64,000 bases of DNA from Gordonia sp. KTR9 (GCF_000143885.2 NC_018581.1:3720001-3784000), one strand, 5' to 3'. Shown: positions 46,441 to 57,732, counted from the stretch's first letter. Made by a program: numbers and translations. The notes: generated by a model not told the origin, from the sequence alone.

Positions 46441-47490
46441 TCAAGCGGCGTCTTGTTGTGGGGTTGTGCGGTTGTGGTGGTCGAGGGTGAGGTTGTTGTA
46501 GACGACGCGGGCCAGACGTCGTTTGAGGCAGCGCATGGCTTCGCGTTTGGTTTTGCCTTCGTCGCGTTTGCGTTGGTAGTAGGTGTGGCCGAGGGACTCG
46601 GGCATGCGGGCTTGAGTCAAAGCGATCCGGTGCAGGGCGGCGTTGAGCTGTCTGTTCCCTGAGCGGGTCAGGCGGTGGCGGCCGGGGTTGGCTGACCACA
46701 CCGGCACGGGTGCGACACCGGCGTTCCGGGCGAACTGCGCCTCGGTACCGAAGCGAGTGATGCCGGCGGATTCGCCGAGTAGTTTCGCCGCGGTCAGTTC
46801 CGCGCAACCGGGCATCGCCATCAACGTCGGCACGGCGTCGCGCGCCAGGGTGGTGATCTCGCGGGTGACCTGTTTGATCTCAGCGGTCAACGCGATGATC
46901 GCGGCGACCTCGTGGCGGGCCAGTCGGGCATCGATCCCGGGGCGGTCGACCAGCCACGCCGCGAGGTTGTTCTGGTGTTTGTTCAGCGTCAACCCGCCCC
47001 GAGGAATGTGGTATTCGGGGTCGAGTTGATGCACCCGCCACAACACCCGGTTGATCTTCGACGTGCGTTCCCGCACAAGGGTTTCCCGATAGTCCACCAA
47101 CGCCTTGGCCTCATACGACACCTCATCGTGGGAGGCCACCGGCAGATCAGGTTCACGGGCGGCGGCCCGCGCCACAGCCAACGCGTCGATGGGATCGGAC
47201 TTACCACGTTCACGCCCGGTACGGCGGTGTTCGGCCATCAACCGCGGGGTGACCCGCACGACCTTCTGCTTTGCGCCGAGTAGGTCGCGTTCGAGGCGGG
47301 CGGACATGTTGCGACAGTCCTCGATGGCCCAGAGCAGTTCGTGACCGAACGTCTCGTTGGCCCAGCGCAGTGCTGTGTGATGACCGGCGGTCGTTGTGGG
47401 TACGACCGTGGATCCGAGTTTGCGGCCGACGTCATCGACGGCGACAAAGGTGTGGGAGCGCTTGTGAACATCAGCACCGATGACGATCAT
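46441..47490 (-). CDS. IS110-family transposase, copy 2
   Basis: Identical in sequence to the 349-residue protein at 8322-9371, with the same DEDD candidates (D7, E57, D99, D102) and candidate Ser 266. The start at 47490 has the same AGGAAGG. Nothing in the sequence suggests inactivation, so both copies may be mobile or may exchange by homologous recombination. Confidence 0.95.
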   Translation of the reverse strand: MIVIGADVHKRSHTFVAVDDVGRKLGSTVVPTTTAGHHTALRWANETFGHELLWAIEDCRNMSARLERDLLGAKQKVVRVTPRLMAEHRRTGRERGKSDPIDALAVARAAAREPDLPVASHDEVSYEAKALVDYRETLVRERTSKINRVLWRVHQLDPEYHIPRGGLTLNKHQNNLAAWLVDRPGIDARLARHEVAAIIALTAEIKQVTREITTLARDAVPTLMAMPGCAELTAAKLLGESAGITRFGTEAQFARNAGVAPVPVWSANPGRHRLTRSGNRQLNAALHRIALTQARMPESLGHTYYQRKRDEGKTKREAMRCLKRRLARVVYNNLTLDHHNRTTPQQDAA

Positions 47491-47521
47491 GGAGCTTGCC
47501 TTCCTGTCACAGGGTGGGCGG

Positions 47522-47681
47522 ACAGTCGGGCCGGTCGGTGGACATACTTCAGTGGAGGGGCGCTGCCACGCTCCTATCAAGTCACGCCGGCCGGTCCGTC
47601 ACACCAGATGTCGGCACGATGAGGCAACACCAACCCAGCAGGGGTGGCAGGGAGCAAGAGAGCCAAACACCTGGTGGACGA
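47522..47681 (-). ncRNA. candidate IS110 bridge RNA, copy 2
   Basis: Same leader as in copy 1. Guide segments on the minus strand: left target guide at 47649-47657, right target guide 47619-47625, left donor guide 47570-47577, right donor guide 47547-47554. The left target guide TTGCTCCCT matches all nine bases of the left flank of this copy (complement of 47724-47732). Confidence 0.7.
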
Positions 47682-47723
47682 AACCCAATCACCACTCACG
47701 TGGCTCCACAACCCTGACACTGA

Positions 47724-47850
47724 AGGGAGCAAAGGACCTGCAGCTCACTCGAATCAGGGAGCAAAGGACCTGCAGCTCACTCGAATCAGGGAGCAATGGA
47801 CTTATTGCCCATTCGGATCAGGGAGCGGGGCGAAGCTCGCTCCTCAGGGA
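47724..47850. repeat. 32-bp tandem repeat array at the left end of IS110 copy 2
   Basis: Three contiguous 32-bp units, each starting AGGGAGC: 47724-47755, 47756-47787 (identical to the first) and 47788-47819 (diverged after AGGGAGCAA). A shorter fourth starts at 47820 (AGGGAGCGGGG) and another at about 47846. On the minus strand every unit ends in GCTCCCT, the left target of the IS. The array stops about 20 bp before the gatB stop. Confidence 0.8.
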
Positions 47851-47872
47851 GCGGGAGTTCCGCGGTCAGCCG

Positions 47873-49378
47873 TCAGGAACAGGCCGCGATGACCAGTTCT
47901 TTCACGCGAGCCGGGTCTGCTTGTCCGCGAGTCGCTTTCATGACATCGCCGACGATCTTGCCGGCGGCCTGGACTTTTCCGCCGCGGATCTTCTCGGCGA
48001 TGTCGGGGTTCGCGGCGAGGGCGTCGTCGACGGCCTTCTGGAGAGCGGAGTCGTCGCGAACCACCTCGAGACCGCGGTCGGCGACGATCTGTGCGGGTTC
48101 ACCCGCACCGTCGAGGACGGCGGTCGCGACCTGCTGCGCGAGCTTGGTGGTGAGCTTGCCCTCGTCGACCATCCCGATGATCTCGGCGACCTGGCCGGGC
48201 GTGATGGGCAGGTCGGCGAGTTCGACTCCACGCGAGTTCGCTTGCTGCGCAAGGAAGGACACCCACCATCCGCGTGCGGCCTCGGGTGATGCCCCGGCGT
48301 CGACGGTGGCGATGATGAGGTCGACCGCGCCGACGTTGACGAGGTCACGCATCACCTCGTCGGACACTCCCCACTCCTCCTGGATGCGGGCACGACGCAG
48401 CCACGGCAGTTCCGGCAGGGTCGCTCGGAGTTCCTCGATCCACGCCGAGTCCGGCTGCACCGGCGGCAGATCCGGCTCCGGGAAGTAGCGGTAGTCCTCC
48501 GCGGTCTCCTTGCGACGGCCGGCCGAGGTGGTGCCGTCGGTCTCGTGGAAGTGCCGCGTCTCCTGGACGATCTCACCCCCGGCCCGCAGGATGGCGCCCT
48601 GGCGGCGCATCTCGTAACGGACGGCCACTTCGACGCTCTTGAGCGAGTTGACGTTCTTGGTCTCGGTGCGGGTGCCGAATTCGGTGGCGTCCTTCGTCTT
48701 CAGCGACAGATTGACGTCACAGCGCATCGACCCCTGGTCCATGCGCACGTCCGACACGTCCAGCGATTTGAGCAGATCACGCAACGCCGACACATACGCC
48801 CTGGCGACCTCCGGCGCACGTTCCCCGGCACCCTCGATGGGCCGCGTGACGATCTCGACGAGCGGCACGCCGGCGCGGTTGTAGTCGAGCAGCGAGTGAC
48901 TGGCCCCGTGGATCCGGCCCGTGGACCCGCCGATGTGCAGAGACTTTCCGGTGTCCTCCTCCATGTGGGCGCGCTCGATCTCCACCCGCCATGTGGTGCC
49001 GTCACCGAGCACGACGTCGAGGAAACCGTCGTAGGCAATCGGCTCGTCGTACTGCGAGATCTGGTAGTTCTTCGGCTGATCCGGGTAGAAGTAGTTCTTC
49101 CGCGCGAACACACTCGACGGCCGGATGGCGCAGTTGAGTGCCAGGCCGATGCGGATCGCGGACTCGATGGCCTTGGCGTTGGCGACCGGGAGCGAGCCGG
49201 GGAGGCCGATGCACACCGGGCAGACCTGGGTGTTGGGGTCGGCGCCGAACTCGGTGGGGCACCCGCAGAACATCTTGGTCGCGGTGCCCAGCTCGACGTG
49301 CACCTCGAGGCCCATCACCGGATCGAAACCGGCGAGGACGTCGTCGTAGTCCAACAGGTCGACGGCTGCGGAAGTCAT
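47873..49378 (-). CDS. gatB: Asp/Glu-tRNA(Asn/Gln) amidotransferase subunit B
   Basis: GatB binds misacylated tRNA and activates the side chain for amidation by GatA-derived ammonia. The 501-residue protein has [21 protein letters not shown] with cysteines of the zinc site (CGC, CPVC), [20 protein letters not shown], and a C-terminal YqeY-like tail (about 350-501). The ATG at 49378 begins [14 protein letters not shown]; the frame upstream to 49519 is not conserved. gatB is separated from gatA-gatC by about 5.7 kb, with pfkA and other genes between. Confidence 0.97.
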   Translation of the reverse strand: MTSAAVDLLDYDDVLAGFDPVMGLEVHVELGTATKMFCGCPTEFGADPNTQVCPVCIGLPGSLPVANAKAIESAIRIGLALNCAIRPSSVFARKNYFYPDQPKNYQISQYDEPIAYDGFLDVVLGDGTTWRVEIERAHMEEDTGKSLHIGGSTGRIHGASHSLLDYNRAGVPLVEIVTRPIEGAGERAPEVARAYVSALRDLLKSLDVSDVRMDQGSMRCDVNLSLKTKDATEFGTRTETKNVNSLKSVEVAVRYEMRRQGAILRAGGEIVQETRHFHETDGTTSAGRRKETAEDYRYFPEPDLPPVQPDSAWIEELRATLPELPWLRRARIQEEWGVSDEVMRDLVNVGAVDLIIATVDAGASPEAARGWWVSFLAQQANSRGVELADLPITPGQVAEIIGMVDEGKLTTKLAQQVATAVLDGAGEPAQIVADRGLEVVRDDSALQKAVDDALAANPDIAEKIRGGKVQAAGKIVGDVMKATRGQADPARVKELVIAACS

Positions 49379-49511
49379 GGCAGTCAGTTTATGCGGCGAT
49401 ATCCCAGGGGCACGTTCAGGGTGATCACCGATGCCGGAAAGGTGCGCCCGCTCGTAGCGTCGACGACATCGACGGACAACGTCGCAACGGACGCCCACCC
49501 AGGAGGACGAG

Positions 49512-49745
49512 ATGACCACCCCACAACCCGCCTACACGGGCCCACGCCTGATGCGTTCACGCACCAATTCCTGGCTGGGCGGTGTGTGCGGCGGCATCGC
49601 CGAACGCTGGGGCTGGGACCCGACGCTCGTCCGCGTCCTGTTCATCCTGTCGATGCTGCTGCCGGGACCCCAGGTGCTGCTCTACCTGGCACTCTGGATC
49701 ATCATCCCGCGCGAGCCCGCCGCGACGGCCGCGCCCGTCGCCTGA
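49512..49745 (+). CDS. PspC-domain membrane protein
   Basis: A 77-residue protein made almost only of a PspC domain: [38 protein letters not shown], then [13 protein letters not shown]. PspC proteins sit in the inner membrane and take part in envelope-stress responses, but small stand-alone members in actinobacteria are uncharacterised. The ATG at 49512 follows AGGAGGACGAG. The gene is divergent from gatB and ends 14 bp before the pfkA stop. Confidence 0.88.
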   Translation: MTTPQPAYTGPRLMRSRTNSWLGGVCGGIAERWGWDPTLVRVLFILSMLLPGPQVLLYLALWIIIPREPAATAAPVA

Positions 49746-49759
49746 CGCGGCCACCGAGC

Positions 49760-50794
49760 TCAACCGAAGATGACCCGGATCTCCTTGTACTGATCCAGCG
49801 GCACGGTCTTGAGTTCGCCGAGCGCCTCGTCGAAGGTGATCCGCGCGATCTCGGTGCCGTGCAGGGCGACCATCTGCCCCCAGCCCTTCTCGGCGACGAG
49901 GTCGGCGGTCGCCATCCCCATCCGTGTCGCCAGGACCCGGTCGTAGGCCGACGGCACCCCGCCGCGCTGGATGTGCCCGAGAACGGTGGCGCGGGTCTCG
50001 ATGCCGGTCCGCTCCTCGATGAGCGGGGCGAGCACCTCGGCCACACCGCCGAGCCGGGGGCGGTTGAAGCCGTCGAGGCCCTTGGTGGAGTGGGCCTCCT
50101 TCATCTCCGGGAGGGTGAAGCCCTCGGCGACGACGACCATCGGTGAACGGCCGCGCGACTTGACGCTGGTGACCCAGGCGCAGATCTGGTCGAGGCTCTC
50201 CGGATTCTCCGGGATCAGGATCACGTGCGCGCCGCCCGCGATCCCGGAGTGCAGGGCGATCCAGCCGGCGTGGCGGCCCATCACCTCGAGCACCATGCAC
50301 CGCTTGTGCGAATTGCCGGTGGTGCGAAGCCGGTCGATGGCCTCGGTGGCGATCTCCACGGCCGTGTTGAACCCGAACGTGTAGTCGGTGGCGGCGATGT
50401 CGTTGTCGATGGTCTTGGGAACCCCGACGATGTTGATGCCGTCGTCGAACAGTCTCTTCGACGCCGCCGCTGTGCCCTCGCCGCCGATCGCGATCACGCC
50501 GTCGATCTCGAGGTTCTTCAGCACCTTCTTGATGTTCTCGGGTCCGCCGTCGGGTTCGGAGTAGGGACCGAACCGGCTCGTGCCCAGGATGGTGCCGCCC
50601 TGGTTGGACAGGCCGCGTACCGTCGACCGGTTCAGTTCGACGATGTCGCCGTAGACGAGTCCGGCCCAGCCGTCCCGGAACCCGACGAACTCGTGGCCGT
50701 ACACGGTCTCACCTTTGAGCACTGCGCCGCGGATCACCGCGTTCAGTCCGGGGCAGTCTCCCCCGGACGTCAGAATGCCGAACCTCTTGGCCAT
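49760..50794 (-). CDS. pfkA: 6-phosphofructokinase
   Basis: PfkA phosphorylates fructose 6-phosphate, the committed step of glycolysis. The 344-residue protein has GILTSGGDCPGLNAVIRG, IAIGGEGTAAASKRL, PKTIDNDIAATDYTFGFNTA and the substrate segment MGRHAGWIALHSG. GGEGT (Gly after the Glu, not Asp) is the ATP-type reading; the Lys in PKTIDND is common in actinobacterial enzymes of either type, so ATP use is likely but not certain. The order gatB, pfkA, gatA matches mycobacteria. Confidence 0.95.
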   Translation of the reverse strand: MAKRFGILTSGGDCPGLNAVIRGAVLKGETVYGHEFVGFRDGWAGLVYGDIVELNRSTVRGLSNQGGTILGTSRFGPYSEPDGGPENIKKVLKNLEIDGVIAIGGEGTAAASKRLFDDGINIVGVPKTIDNDIAATDYTFGFNTAVEIATEAIDRLRTTGNSHKRCMVLEVMGRHAGWIALHSGIAGGAHVILIPENPESLDQICAWVTSVKSRGRSPMVVVAEGFTLPEMKEAHSTKGLDGFNRPRLGGVAEVLAPLIEERTGIETRATVLGHIQRGGVPSAYDRVLATRMGMATADLVAEKGWGQMVALHGTEIARITFDEALGELKTVPLDQYKEIRVIFG

Positions 50795-50942
50795 CTGGTG
50801 AGACCACCCTCCCTGTCGTCATCCGTCGAACCTGCATCATCTCCGGAGCCTTGACGTCATCTCCGGGACACGGCCGGTGCCGAGCACGCGGCACGAACAT
50901 CCCCAATCTAGTGCCCCGGTGAGCCGGGCGCTGGCCGCGAAA

Positions 50943-51593
50943 TCACTTGATGCCGTTCTCGTAGGCGAACACGACCGCCTGGGCTCGGTCCCGGAGTCGG
51001 AGTTTGTTCAGGAGGCTGCTCACGTGCGTCTTGACCGTCTGTTCGGTGACGAACAGGTCGGCACCGATCTCTGCGTTGGACTTGCCGTCCGCCACCAGAT
51101 CGAGGACCTCGCGTTCCCTCGGGGTCAGGGTGTCGAGCTTGTCGTCCCGCGACGGTCGACGACGGTTGGCGGTGACCTCGGTGATCAGGCGCCGCGTGAT
51201 CGACGGCGCCAGCAAAGCCTCGCCCGCGGCCACCACCCGCACCGCCCGCACCAGCTCGTCGGCGGGTGCGTCCTTGAGCAGGAAGCCCGAGGCACCGATC
51301 CGCAGGGCTTCGTACACGTAGTCGTCGATGTCGAAGGTCGTGAGCATCAGCACACGCGTGGGCGGTTCCGACGACGACGCGAGGATCTGTTCGGCCGCCC
51401 ACAAACCGTCCTTGCGCGGCATGCGCACATCCATCAGGACGACGTCGGGACGGACGCGGCGACACACCTCGACGGCCTCGACCCCGTCGGCGGCGTCGCC
51501 GAGGACCGAGAGATCGGGCTGCGCGGCGAGCAGAGCCGAAAAGCCCTGACGCACCATGGCCTGGTCATCTGCGATGACTACGGTGATCGGCAC
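50943..51593 (-). CDS. NarL/FixJ-family response regulator
   Basis: A 216-residue regulator with an N-terminal receiver domain (phospho-acceptor Asp in VVLMDVRMPRKDG, acidic pair in IADDQAM, Lys in FLLKDAP) and a C-terminal LuxR-type helix-turn-helix (LTPREREVLDLVADGKSNAEIGADLFVTEQTVKTHVSSLL). GTG start, nine bases after the kinase stop, so it is the partner of that kinase. Targets unknown. Confidence 0.95.
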   Translation of the reverse strand: MPITVVIADDQAMVRQGFSALLAAQPDLSVLGDAADGVEAVEVCRRVRPDVVLMDVRMPRKDGLWAAEQILASSSEPPTRVLMLTTFDIDDYVYEALRIGASGFLLKDAPADELVRAVRVVAAGEALLAPSITRRLITEVTANRRRPSRDDKLDTLTPREREVLDLVADGKSNAEIGADLFVTEQTVKTHVSSLLNKLRLRDRAQAVVFAYENGIK

Positions 51594-51602
51594 GCCGTTA
51601 CG

Positions 51603-52895
51603 CTACCGTCGTCGCGACCGCGGCTCACCGGAACCCGACGAGGTCACGATCGGCTCGGGAACGACGACCTCACGTCGCGGCGACGCCGGGATTCGGGCGC
51701 GTACCTCGAATCCCCCGGCCGGGGTCGGCGAGGCGATGAGCGAACCGCCCACTGCCTGAGCACGATCGATCATCCCGGGGATACCCACACCGCTCCCACC
51801 GATCTGCAGCGGCTCGGCGGTCGCGGCAGTGTTGACGACGGCGACGTCGACGAGGCCGTCGTCGGTCCGCGACACCTCGACGTCCACGCGTCCGCCGGGG
51901 GCGTGTCGGGTCGCGTTGGCCAGCGACTCCTGCACGATTCGATAGATCACCAGGGCAGCCGATTCACCGACCTCGTCCGCGTCGACGTCGAGTACGAGCG
52001 CGACCTCGGCGCCGGCGCGTCGTGTCTCGGCGACCAGCGAATCGAGTTCGCCCAGGCCCGGATTCGGTGCCGGCGAGGCGTCCGTACCCTCGACGCGCAG
52101 GACCCCGAGCAGTTGCCGGACCTCATCGAGGGACGTACGTGCCGCGTCGGCGATCGCGTCGAATTCCGCTGCGGCCGAGGGACTCACATCCGGCAGGCGA
52201 TATCTCGCGGTCTGCGACATCACCACCACCATCGACATCCGGTGAGCGACCACGTCGTGCAGGTCCCGGGCGATGCGTGCCCGCTCCTGGAGAACGGCTG
52301 CCTCTGCTTCGGCGGCCTCGGTCTGCTCGGTGCGAACCGCCAGCTGCCGGCGGGAGGCCATCAGGCCGCGCAACAACGCGACCACGACCGCGAGCACGGA
52401 GATCCCGAAGACCCACCCGACGCGCGCGGTCGGCTGCACGGCGAACGCGATGACGATGGAGGTCGAGACCCAGACCACCGGAATCCACCGCAGCGGGCAC
52501 TTGAGAAAGGCCATGAACGTGAGGACCAGCAGTTCGATGAGATGGGTCACCTGGATCGTCAGCTCCCACGTACCCCGAACCGGGACGACGATGCCGATCA
52601 GTTGCGCGGAGACCACCGAGATCGCCCATCCCAGCAGCGGGGCCGACCACGCGAGGGCGATCGGCAGGGCGGCGAAGGCGGCGACCACGGGGAGCACGAA
52701 CACCGGCATGGAGTGGGTGATGGGCAGTGTCGGCCAGGCGACCGAGTACATGACGAGCGCCACGAACAGGAAGAACCAGTTCAGGCGCGACGAGAAGTAG
52801 TGCCGCACCGCGGGGTCCTGGGCCACGGGTGCGGTCGACACCCATTCCAGTGAGGACGCCCCCACCGCGCGGAGCTTCTTACGGTATCCGAACAT
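51603..52895 (-). CDS. sensor histidine kinase (HisKA_3 type)
   Basis: A 430-residue membrane kinase. Residues about 35-185 hold several membrane helices; the dimerisation and phospho-accepting segment is RARIARDLHDVVAHRMSMVV (His in DLHD), and the ATPase domain has ESLANATRHAPGG and GGSGVGIPGMIDRA. This is the NarX/DesK-like subfamily that works with NarL-type regulators such as the one directly downstream. The signal is unknown; membrane-embedded sensing is likely because no large outside domain is seen. Confidence 0.93.
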   Translation of the reverse strand: MFGYRKKLRAVGASSLEWVSTAPVAQDPAVRHYFSSRLNWFFLFVALVMYSVAWPTLPITHSMPVFVLPVVAAFAALPIALAWSAPLLGWAISVVSAQLIGIVVPVRGTWELTIQVTHLIELLVLTFMAFLKCPLRWIPVVWVSTSIVIAFAVQPTARVGWVFGISVLAVVVALLRGLMASRRQLAVRTEQTEAAEAEAAVLQERARIARDLHDVVAHRMSMVVVMSQTARYRLPDVSPSAAAEFDAIADAARTSLDEVRQLLGVLRVEGTDASPAPNPGLGELDSLVAETRRAGAEVALVLDVDADEVGESAALVIYRIVQESLANATRHAPGGRVDVEVSRTDDGLVDVAVVNTAATAEPLQIGGSGVGIPGMIDRAQAVGGSLIASPTPAGGFEVRARIPASPRREVVVPEPIVTSSGSGEPRSRRR

Positions 52896-53054
52896 GCACT
52901 CACCCTAGGCCCGTCGACCACCCGAAGACCTCATACTTTCGAGGGAGACGACCCGATACCGGCGTACGGGTCCGGCGCCGGCGGACCGGCCTGGGGACGA
53001 CCTCGGACGGCTCCGCGGAGCGATGTGCCGGTCGGGTCCGACCTCATAGCGTCG

Positions 53055-53762
53055 ATGACCATGACCGGATCACAGGACTTCCGAAAACCACCTTCGGACA
53101 ACGGCTTCCACGGTTCCCTCGATTCCTTCGCACCGGGCCGCCGGCGGCGCTCGCACTGGTGGGCCGCGATGCTCACCCTCACCGCGCTCCTCGCCGGGCA
53201 GTGGGTCTCGACCGCGCACGCCGTGGCGGGTCCGCTTCTCAGAGCGACGAGCACGTCGGTGGCGGCGCCATCGGACGATGCGCACAACCCCTACGCGGCC
53301 GTGGTCGTCGCCCTCGTGGGACCGCACCCGGCCACCGCGGTGACGCTCCTTCCTCCGACCTTCGTCGTGGCGCAGGGATACTCGCCCCGGATCGTCGACG
53401 GATACCCGGTCGACCCGGACGGGGACTGCTCGTCACCGGTCCCCCTGCCGGCGCAGTTCACATCCCTGTGTCGCACCCATGATCTCGGCTACGACCTGCT
53501 GCGGGTGGCCGAGCGAGACGGTGCACCGCTCGGCGCGTGGGCCCGGATCGCGCTGGACCGCATGCTGATCGACCGGATGTACGCCTCCTGCGGCTCGCCC
53601 GCCTGCACGATCGCCGCGCACGGGGCCCGCATCGGGCTGGCGTGGAACACCTGGCGTCAGTACGGCGGTCCCCCGGCCCGGGGCGAGTCGCTGCCCGCGC
53701 TGGTCGGCACGACCATCGAGCGCGCCCTGGTCGACCCCGACGAGTACGAGGTGCGGCGATGA
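53055..53762 (+). CDS. secreted phospholipase A2-domain protein
   Basis: A 235-residue exported protein: a signal or membrane segment at about 37-57 (WWAAMLTLTALLAGQWVSTAHA), then a domain with the prokaryotic phospholipase A2 core: GDCSSPVPLPAQFTSLCRTHDLGYDLLR, with the catalytic His-Asp pair and four Cys that can form the usual disulfides (Cys-Ser-Ser ... Cys-Arg-Thr-His-Asp; SCGSPACT). Bacterial PLA2s cleave sn-2 esters of phospholipids. The ATG at 53055 or 53061 may be the start. It overlaps the next hydrolase gene by four bases (ATGA). Confidence 0.82.
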   Translation: MTMTGSQDFRKPPSDNGFHGSLDSFAPGRRRRSHWWAAMLTLTALLAGQWVSTAHAVAGPLLRATSTSVAAPSDDAHNPYAAVVVALVGPHPATAVTLLPPTFVVAQGYSPRIVDGYPVDPDGDCSSPVPLPAQFTSLCRTHDLGYDLLRVAERDGAPLGAWARIALDRMLIDRMYASCGSPACTIAAHGARIGLAWNTWRQYGGPPARGESLPALVGTTIERALVDPDEYEVRR

Positions 53763-55003
53763 CGTCGCACCGGGACGCGCGGTGGTTGCGCGACAGCACT
53801 TTCCGATCGTGGCCGCACCCGGCCGTCAGTGTCACCGCCACGCTCGGTCACCTCGTCGCGCTCTACCCGGGCACACTGCCACGCGACGCGACGACGACGG
53901 CGATCCTGACCGTTGTGCTCAGCGCTTTGGGAGCGTGCACCGGCATGATTCTCGCGCGGCGTACCCGTCGGCAGCCGGAGGAACAGGCCCGACGCGTCGT
54001 CTTCGGCTCGTGCGTGGTGATCCTCGGATGCGCGGTCGGCGTAGCGCTCTGGTGGCAGAACCTCATCCGGTCGGCGGTCGACGCCGCACCCGCGGGTCTC
54101 GGGTGGTGCGCTGCGGCGGCGTTGCCGTCCGCGCTGATCGTGGCGGCGATCGTGGCCGTCCCGCGGATCACCGCGATGGCCGCTGCCGGTGGCCTCGCAC
54201 TCACGGCCGGATTGCTGGCGCCCGCCGACGCCGGGGCCGACGGGCAGCCGTTGCCGGTCTCGTCGTCGGCGCAGCAGGATTCGGGTATCGTGCTGCGCGG
54301 CGAGCTCAGGGACGGCCGATTCGACGATGCCGCAGCGGAACTGACGCGGACGTGGGCGGTGTCGGACGGACCCTCGGCGCGCGCGGTCGTGGTCGCGGTG
54401 CCGACCGGATCGGGGTGGGTCGATTCCGCAGCCGTCGACGGTTACGCCAGCCGTTTCGCCGACGATGTCCGGGTTCTCACCCTCCCGTACGCCCAGGTGC
54501 CGTCCTGGCAGGCCTTCCTGTCCGACCGGACCAGGGCCGCGGAATCGGCGATCGCCGTGGTGTCGGCGCTGGCGACCGTACTGGATCGTGTGCCCGAGCA
54601 CGAACGTCCGCGAGTGGTTCTCTACGGGCAGAGTCTCGGCGCCGTGGGTGCCGACGCCGCCCGGGTGTGGCTGGAGAACGAACATCCCGCGCTGCTCGAC
54701 GAGACCGTGCTGGTCGCGCCGCCGGCGGGCACCGTCGCCGCGGTGTCCCGTACCCCGCGAGCGGTCCTCGCCAATTCCAGCGATCCGGTCGTGCGCTGGT
54801 CGTTCGCCGAACTGTGGCGACCGCACCGGGCGACCGGCGACACCCACATCCGTGGTCCGCGGGTGCCCGACGCACCGTGGCTACCCGTGGTCAGCTTCGT
54901 GCAGACGAGCATCGACCTGCTCGGCGCGCTCGACGGGGCGGCCGGCGTCGGCCACCGATACGGGTCGGAACAGGCCGGGCCGCCACATCCGTTGCGCGGC
55001 TGA
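53759..55003 (+). CDS. membrane alpha/beta hydrolase
   Basis: A 414-residue protein with four or five membrane helices in the first 175 residues and an outside alpha/beta hydrolase-like domain afterwards. The nucleophile elbow is YGQSLGAVG; ARAVVVAVPTGSGWVDSAAVDGY precedes it. This fits the actinobacterial alpha/beta-hydrolase family with an N-terminal membrane domain (substrates unknown, possibly lipids or esters). Start ATG at 53759 overlaps the phospholipase stop, so the two are translated together. Confidence 0.82.
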   Translation: MTSHRDARWLRDSTFRSWPHPAVSVTATLGHLVALYPGTLPRDATTTAILTVVLSALGACTGMILARRTRRQPEEQARRVVFGSCVVILGCAVGVALWWQNLIRSAVDAAPAGLGWCAAAALPSALIVAAIVAVPRITAMAAAGGLALTAGLLAPADAGADGQPLPVSSSAQQDSGIVLRGELRDGRFDDAAAELTRTWAVSDGPSARAVVVAVPTGSGWVDSAAVDGYASRFADDVRVLTLPYAQVPSWQAFLSDRTRAAESAIAVVSALATVLDRVPEHERPRVVLYGQSLGAVGADAARVWLENEHPALLDETVLVAPPAGTVAAVSRTPRAVLANSSDPVVRWSFAELWRPHRATGDTHIRGPRVPDAPWLPVVSFVQTSIDLLGALDGAAGVGHRYGSEQAGPPHPLRG

Positions 55004-55044
55004 CGGTCCGCCGGCCGGCACACCGATGAGCCGTGCAGTGCCGG

Positions 55045-56546
<1,502 letters not shown>

Positions 56547-56550
<4 letters not shown>

Positions 56551-56858
56551 TGTTCTTCTCCCAGGATCTGCGGGACGGCGAAACGGTCCTGCTCCACCGC
56601 CGGTGCACCGGACAGGGCGGCGTCGGTCGTCAGCCCGGGGACCACGACATCCGGACGCAGCACATTCGCGAGTTCGGCCGGGTGAGCGGTACCGGGCACG
56701 TCGTCGGCTGCCACCTCCGACACCGACGCGACGTGAGTCAGGATCGAGTCCAGCTGCTCGGCGTAGACATCGAGTTCGTCCTCGCTCAGGGCCAGTCGTG
56801 ACAATCGCGCCAGATGCGCGACCTCATCCCGCGATATGGACTTCGGTTCGCCAGCCAC
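56547..56858 (-). CDS. gatC: Asp/Glu-tRNA(Asn/Gln) amidotransferase subunit C
   Basis: GatC stabilises the GatA-GatB complex. A 103-residue protein with [33 protein letters not shown], standard for the family. The GTG at 56858 is preceded by GGAAGGA; earlier starts would add unrelated residues. The short gene runs straight into gatA. Confidence 0.96.
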
Positions 56859-57034
56859 TGCAGCGTCCTTCCTCACATCACTGTTCGTTCGTCTGTCGTC
56901 ATCTGTGCTCGCCTCATCGCGTCGTAGACACGGCTCGCACAACGTCTCCAGACTATGGGAACCCACGAGAGGGACTCACCCCAGCCACCGGTTGCGCCGC
57001 GGGCGCTGCGCGCGGCACGCACGCGGGTGCGAGA

Positions 57035-57703
57035 ATGTCGCACGTGTCCTACCTGTTGCGGGTCTACCTCGAAGACCGGCCGGGCAGCCTCGGCGTGCTC
57101 GCCGTGCAGCTCGGCTCGGTCGGTGCAGACATCCTGTCACTCGAGGTCGTCGAGCGCGGCAACGGCTACGCCGTGGACGATCTCGTCGTCGAGGTGGCGC
57201 CCGGTTCGCTTCCCGACAGCCTGATCACCGCGGCCGAGAAGGTCAACGGTGTCCGCGTCGACTCGATCCGGCCCTACTCCGGTGTCCTGGACACCCACCG
57301 CGAACTCGAGCTGGTCGACCGGGTGGCCACCGCCGGTCGTGACCGGCTACAGGTCCTGGTGGACAACGCACCTCGGGTGCTGCGCGTCTCGTGGGCGATG
57401 GTGATCACCCCCGCCAGCGGCGGCGTGCTGCAACTCTTCGGCTCATCGGGAGCCCCGGAGACCCCGTTGACCAGGGCCGACTGGCTTCCTCTGGAGAGAG
57501 CCACCGAGCTCGACGCCGAGGGTGACTGGGTTCCGGGTGCGTGGCAGGAGATGGACACCCGCCTTGCCGCGGCGCCGCTGGGTTCGGAGTCGAAGGCGAT
57601 CCTGCTCGGACGCATCGGCGGGCCGGACTTCCGGCCGTCGGAGGTCGCCCGGCTCGGTTACCTCGCCGGGATCGTCAGCACCGTCCTACGCGCCGAGAGT
57701 TAG
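57035..57703 (+). CDS. ACT-domain amino-acid-binding protein
   Basis: A 222-residue protein with an N-terminal ACT domain (SYLLRVYLEDRPGSLGVLAVQLGSVGADILSLEVVERG) and a second ACT-like or related region. It corresponds to Rv3013 beside gatC in mycobacteria. ACT domains bind amino acids; no catalytic domain is seen, so a regulatory role is likely but unproven. Divergent from gatC. Start: ATG at 57035, or a GTG at 57044 giving VSYLLRV, which is closer to the mycobacterial N-terminus. Confidence 0.86.
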   Translation: MSHVSYLLRVYLEDRPGSLGVLAVQLGSVGADILSLEVVERGNGYAVDDLVVEVAPGSLPDSLITAAEKVNGVRVDSIRPYSGVLDTHRELELVDRVATAGRDRLQVLVDNAPRVLRVSWAMVITPASGGVLQLFGSSGAPETPLTRADWLPLERATELDAEGDWVPGAWQEMDTRLAAAPLGSESKAILLGRIGGPDFRPSEVARLGYLAGIVSTVLRAES

Positions 57704-57732
57704 TCCCGACGGTCGTCGGGCATCATGGACAT

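Larger units (their letters stand above)
46431..47723 (-). mobile_element. IS110-family insertion sequence, copy 2 (inverted)
   Basis: Same 1293-bp element as at 8089-9381, on the opposite strand. The position mapping p to 55812-p brings the ends, transposase start and guide segments into register. CT (AG on the plus strand) is present at both junctions (46431-46432 and 47724-47725). The encoded transposase is identical in all 349 residues, so the two copies are recent. The flanks differ except for the shared target motif. Confidence 0.92.

Noticed and set aside
47724..47819. Possible CRISPR array of 32-bp units
   Set aside because: The units are contiguous tandem copies without spacers, only three exist, and no cas gene is near.
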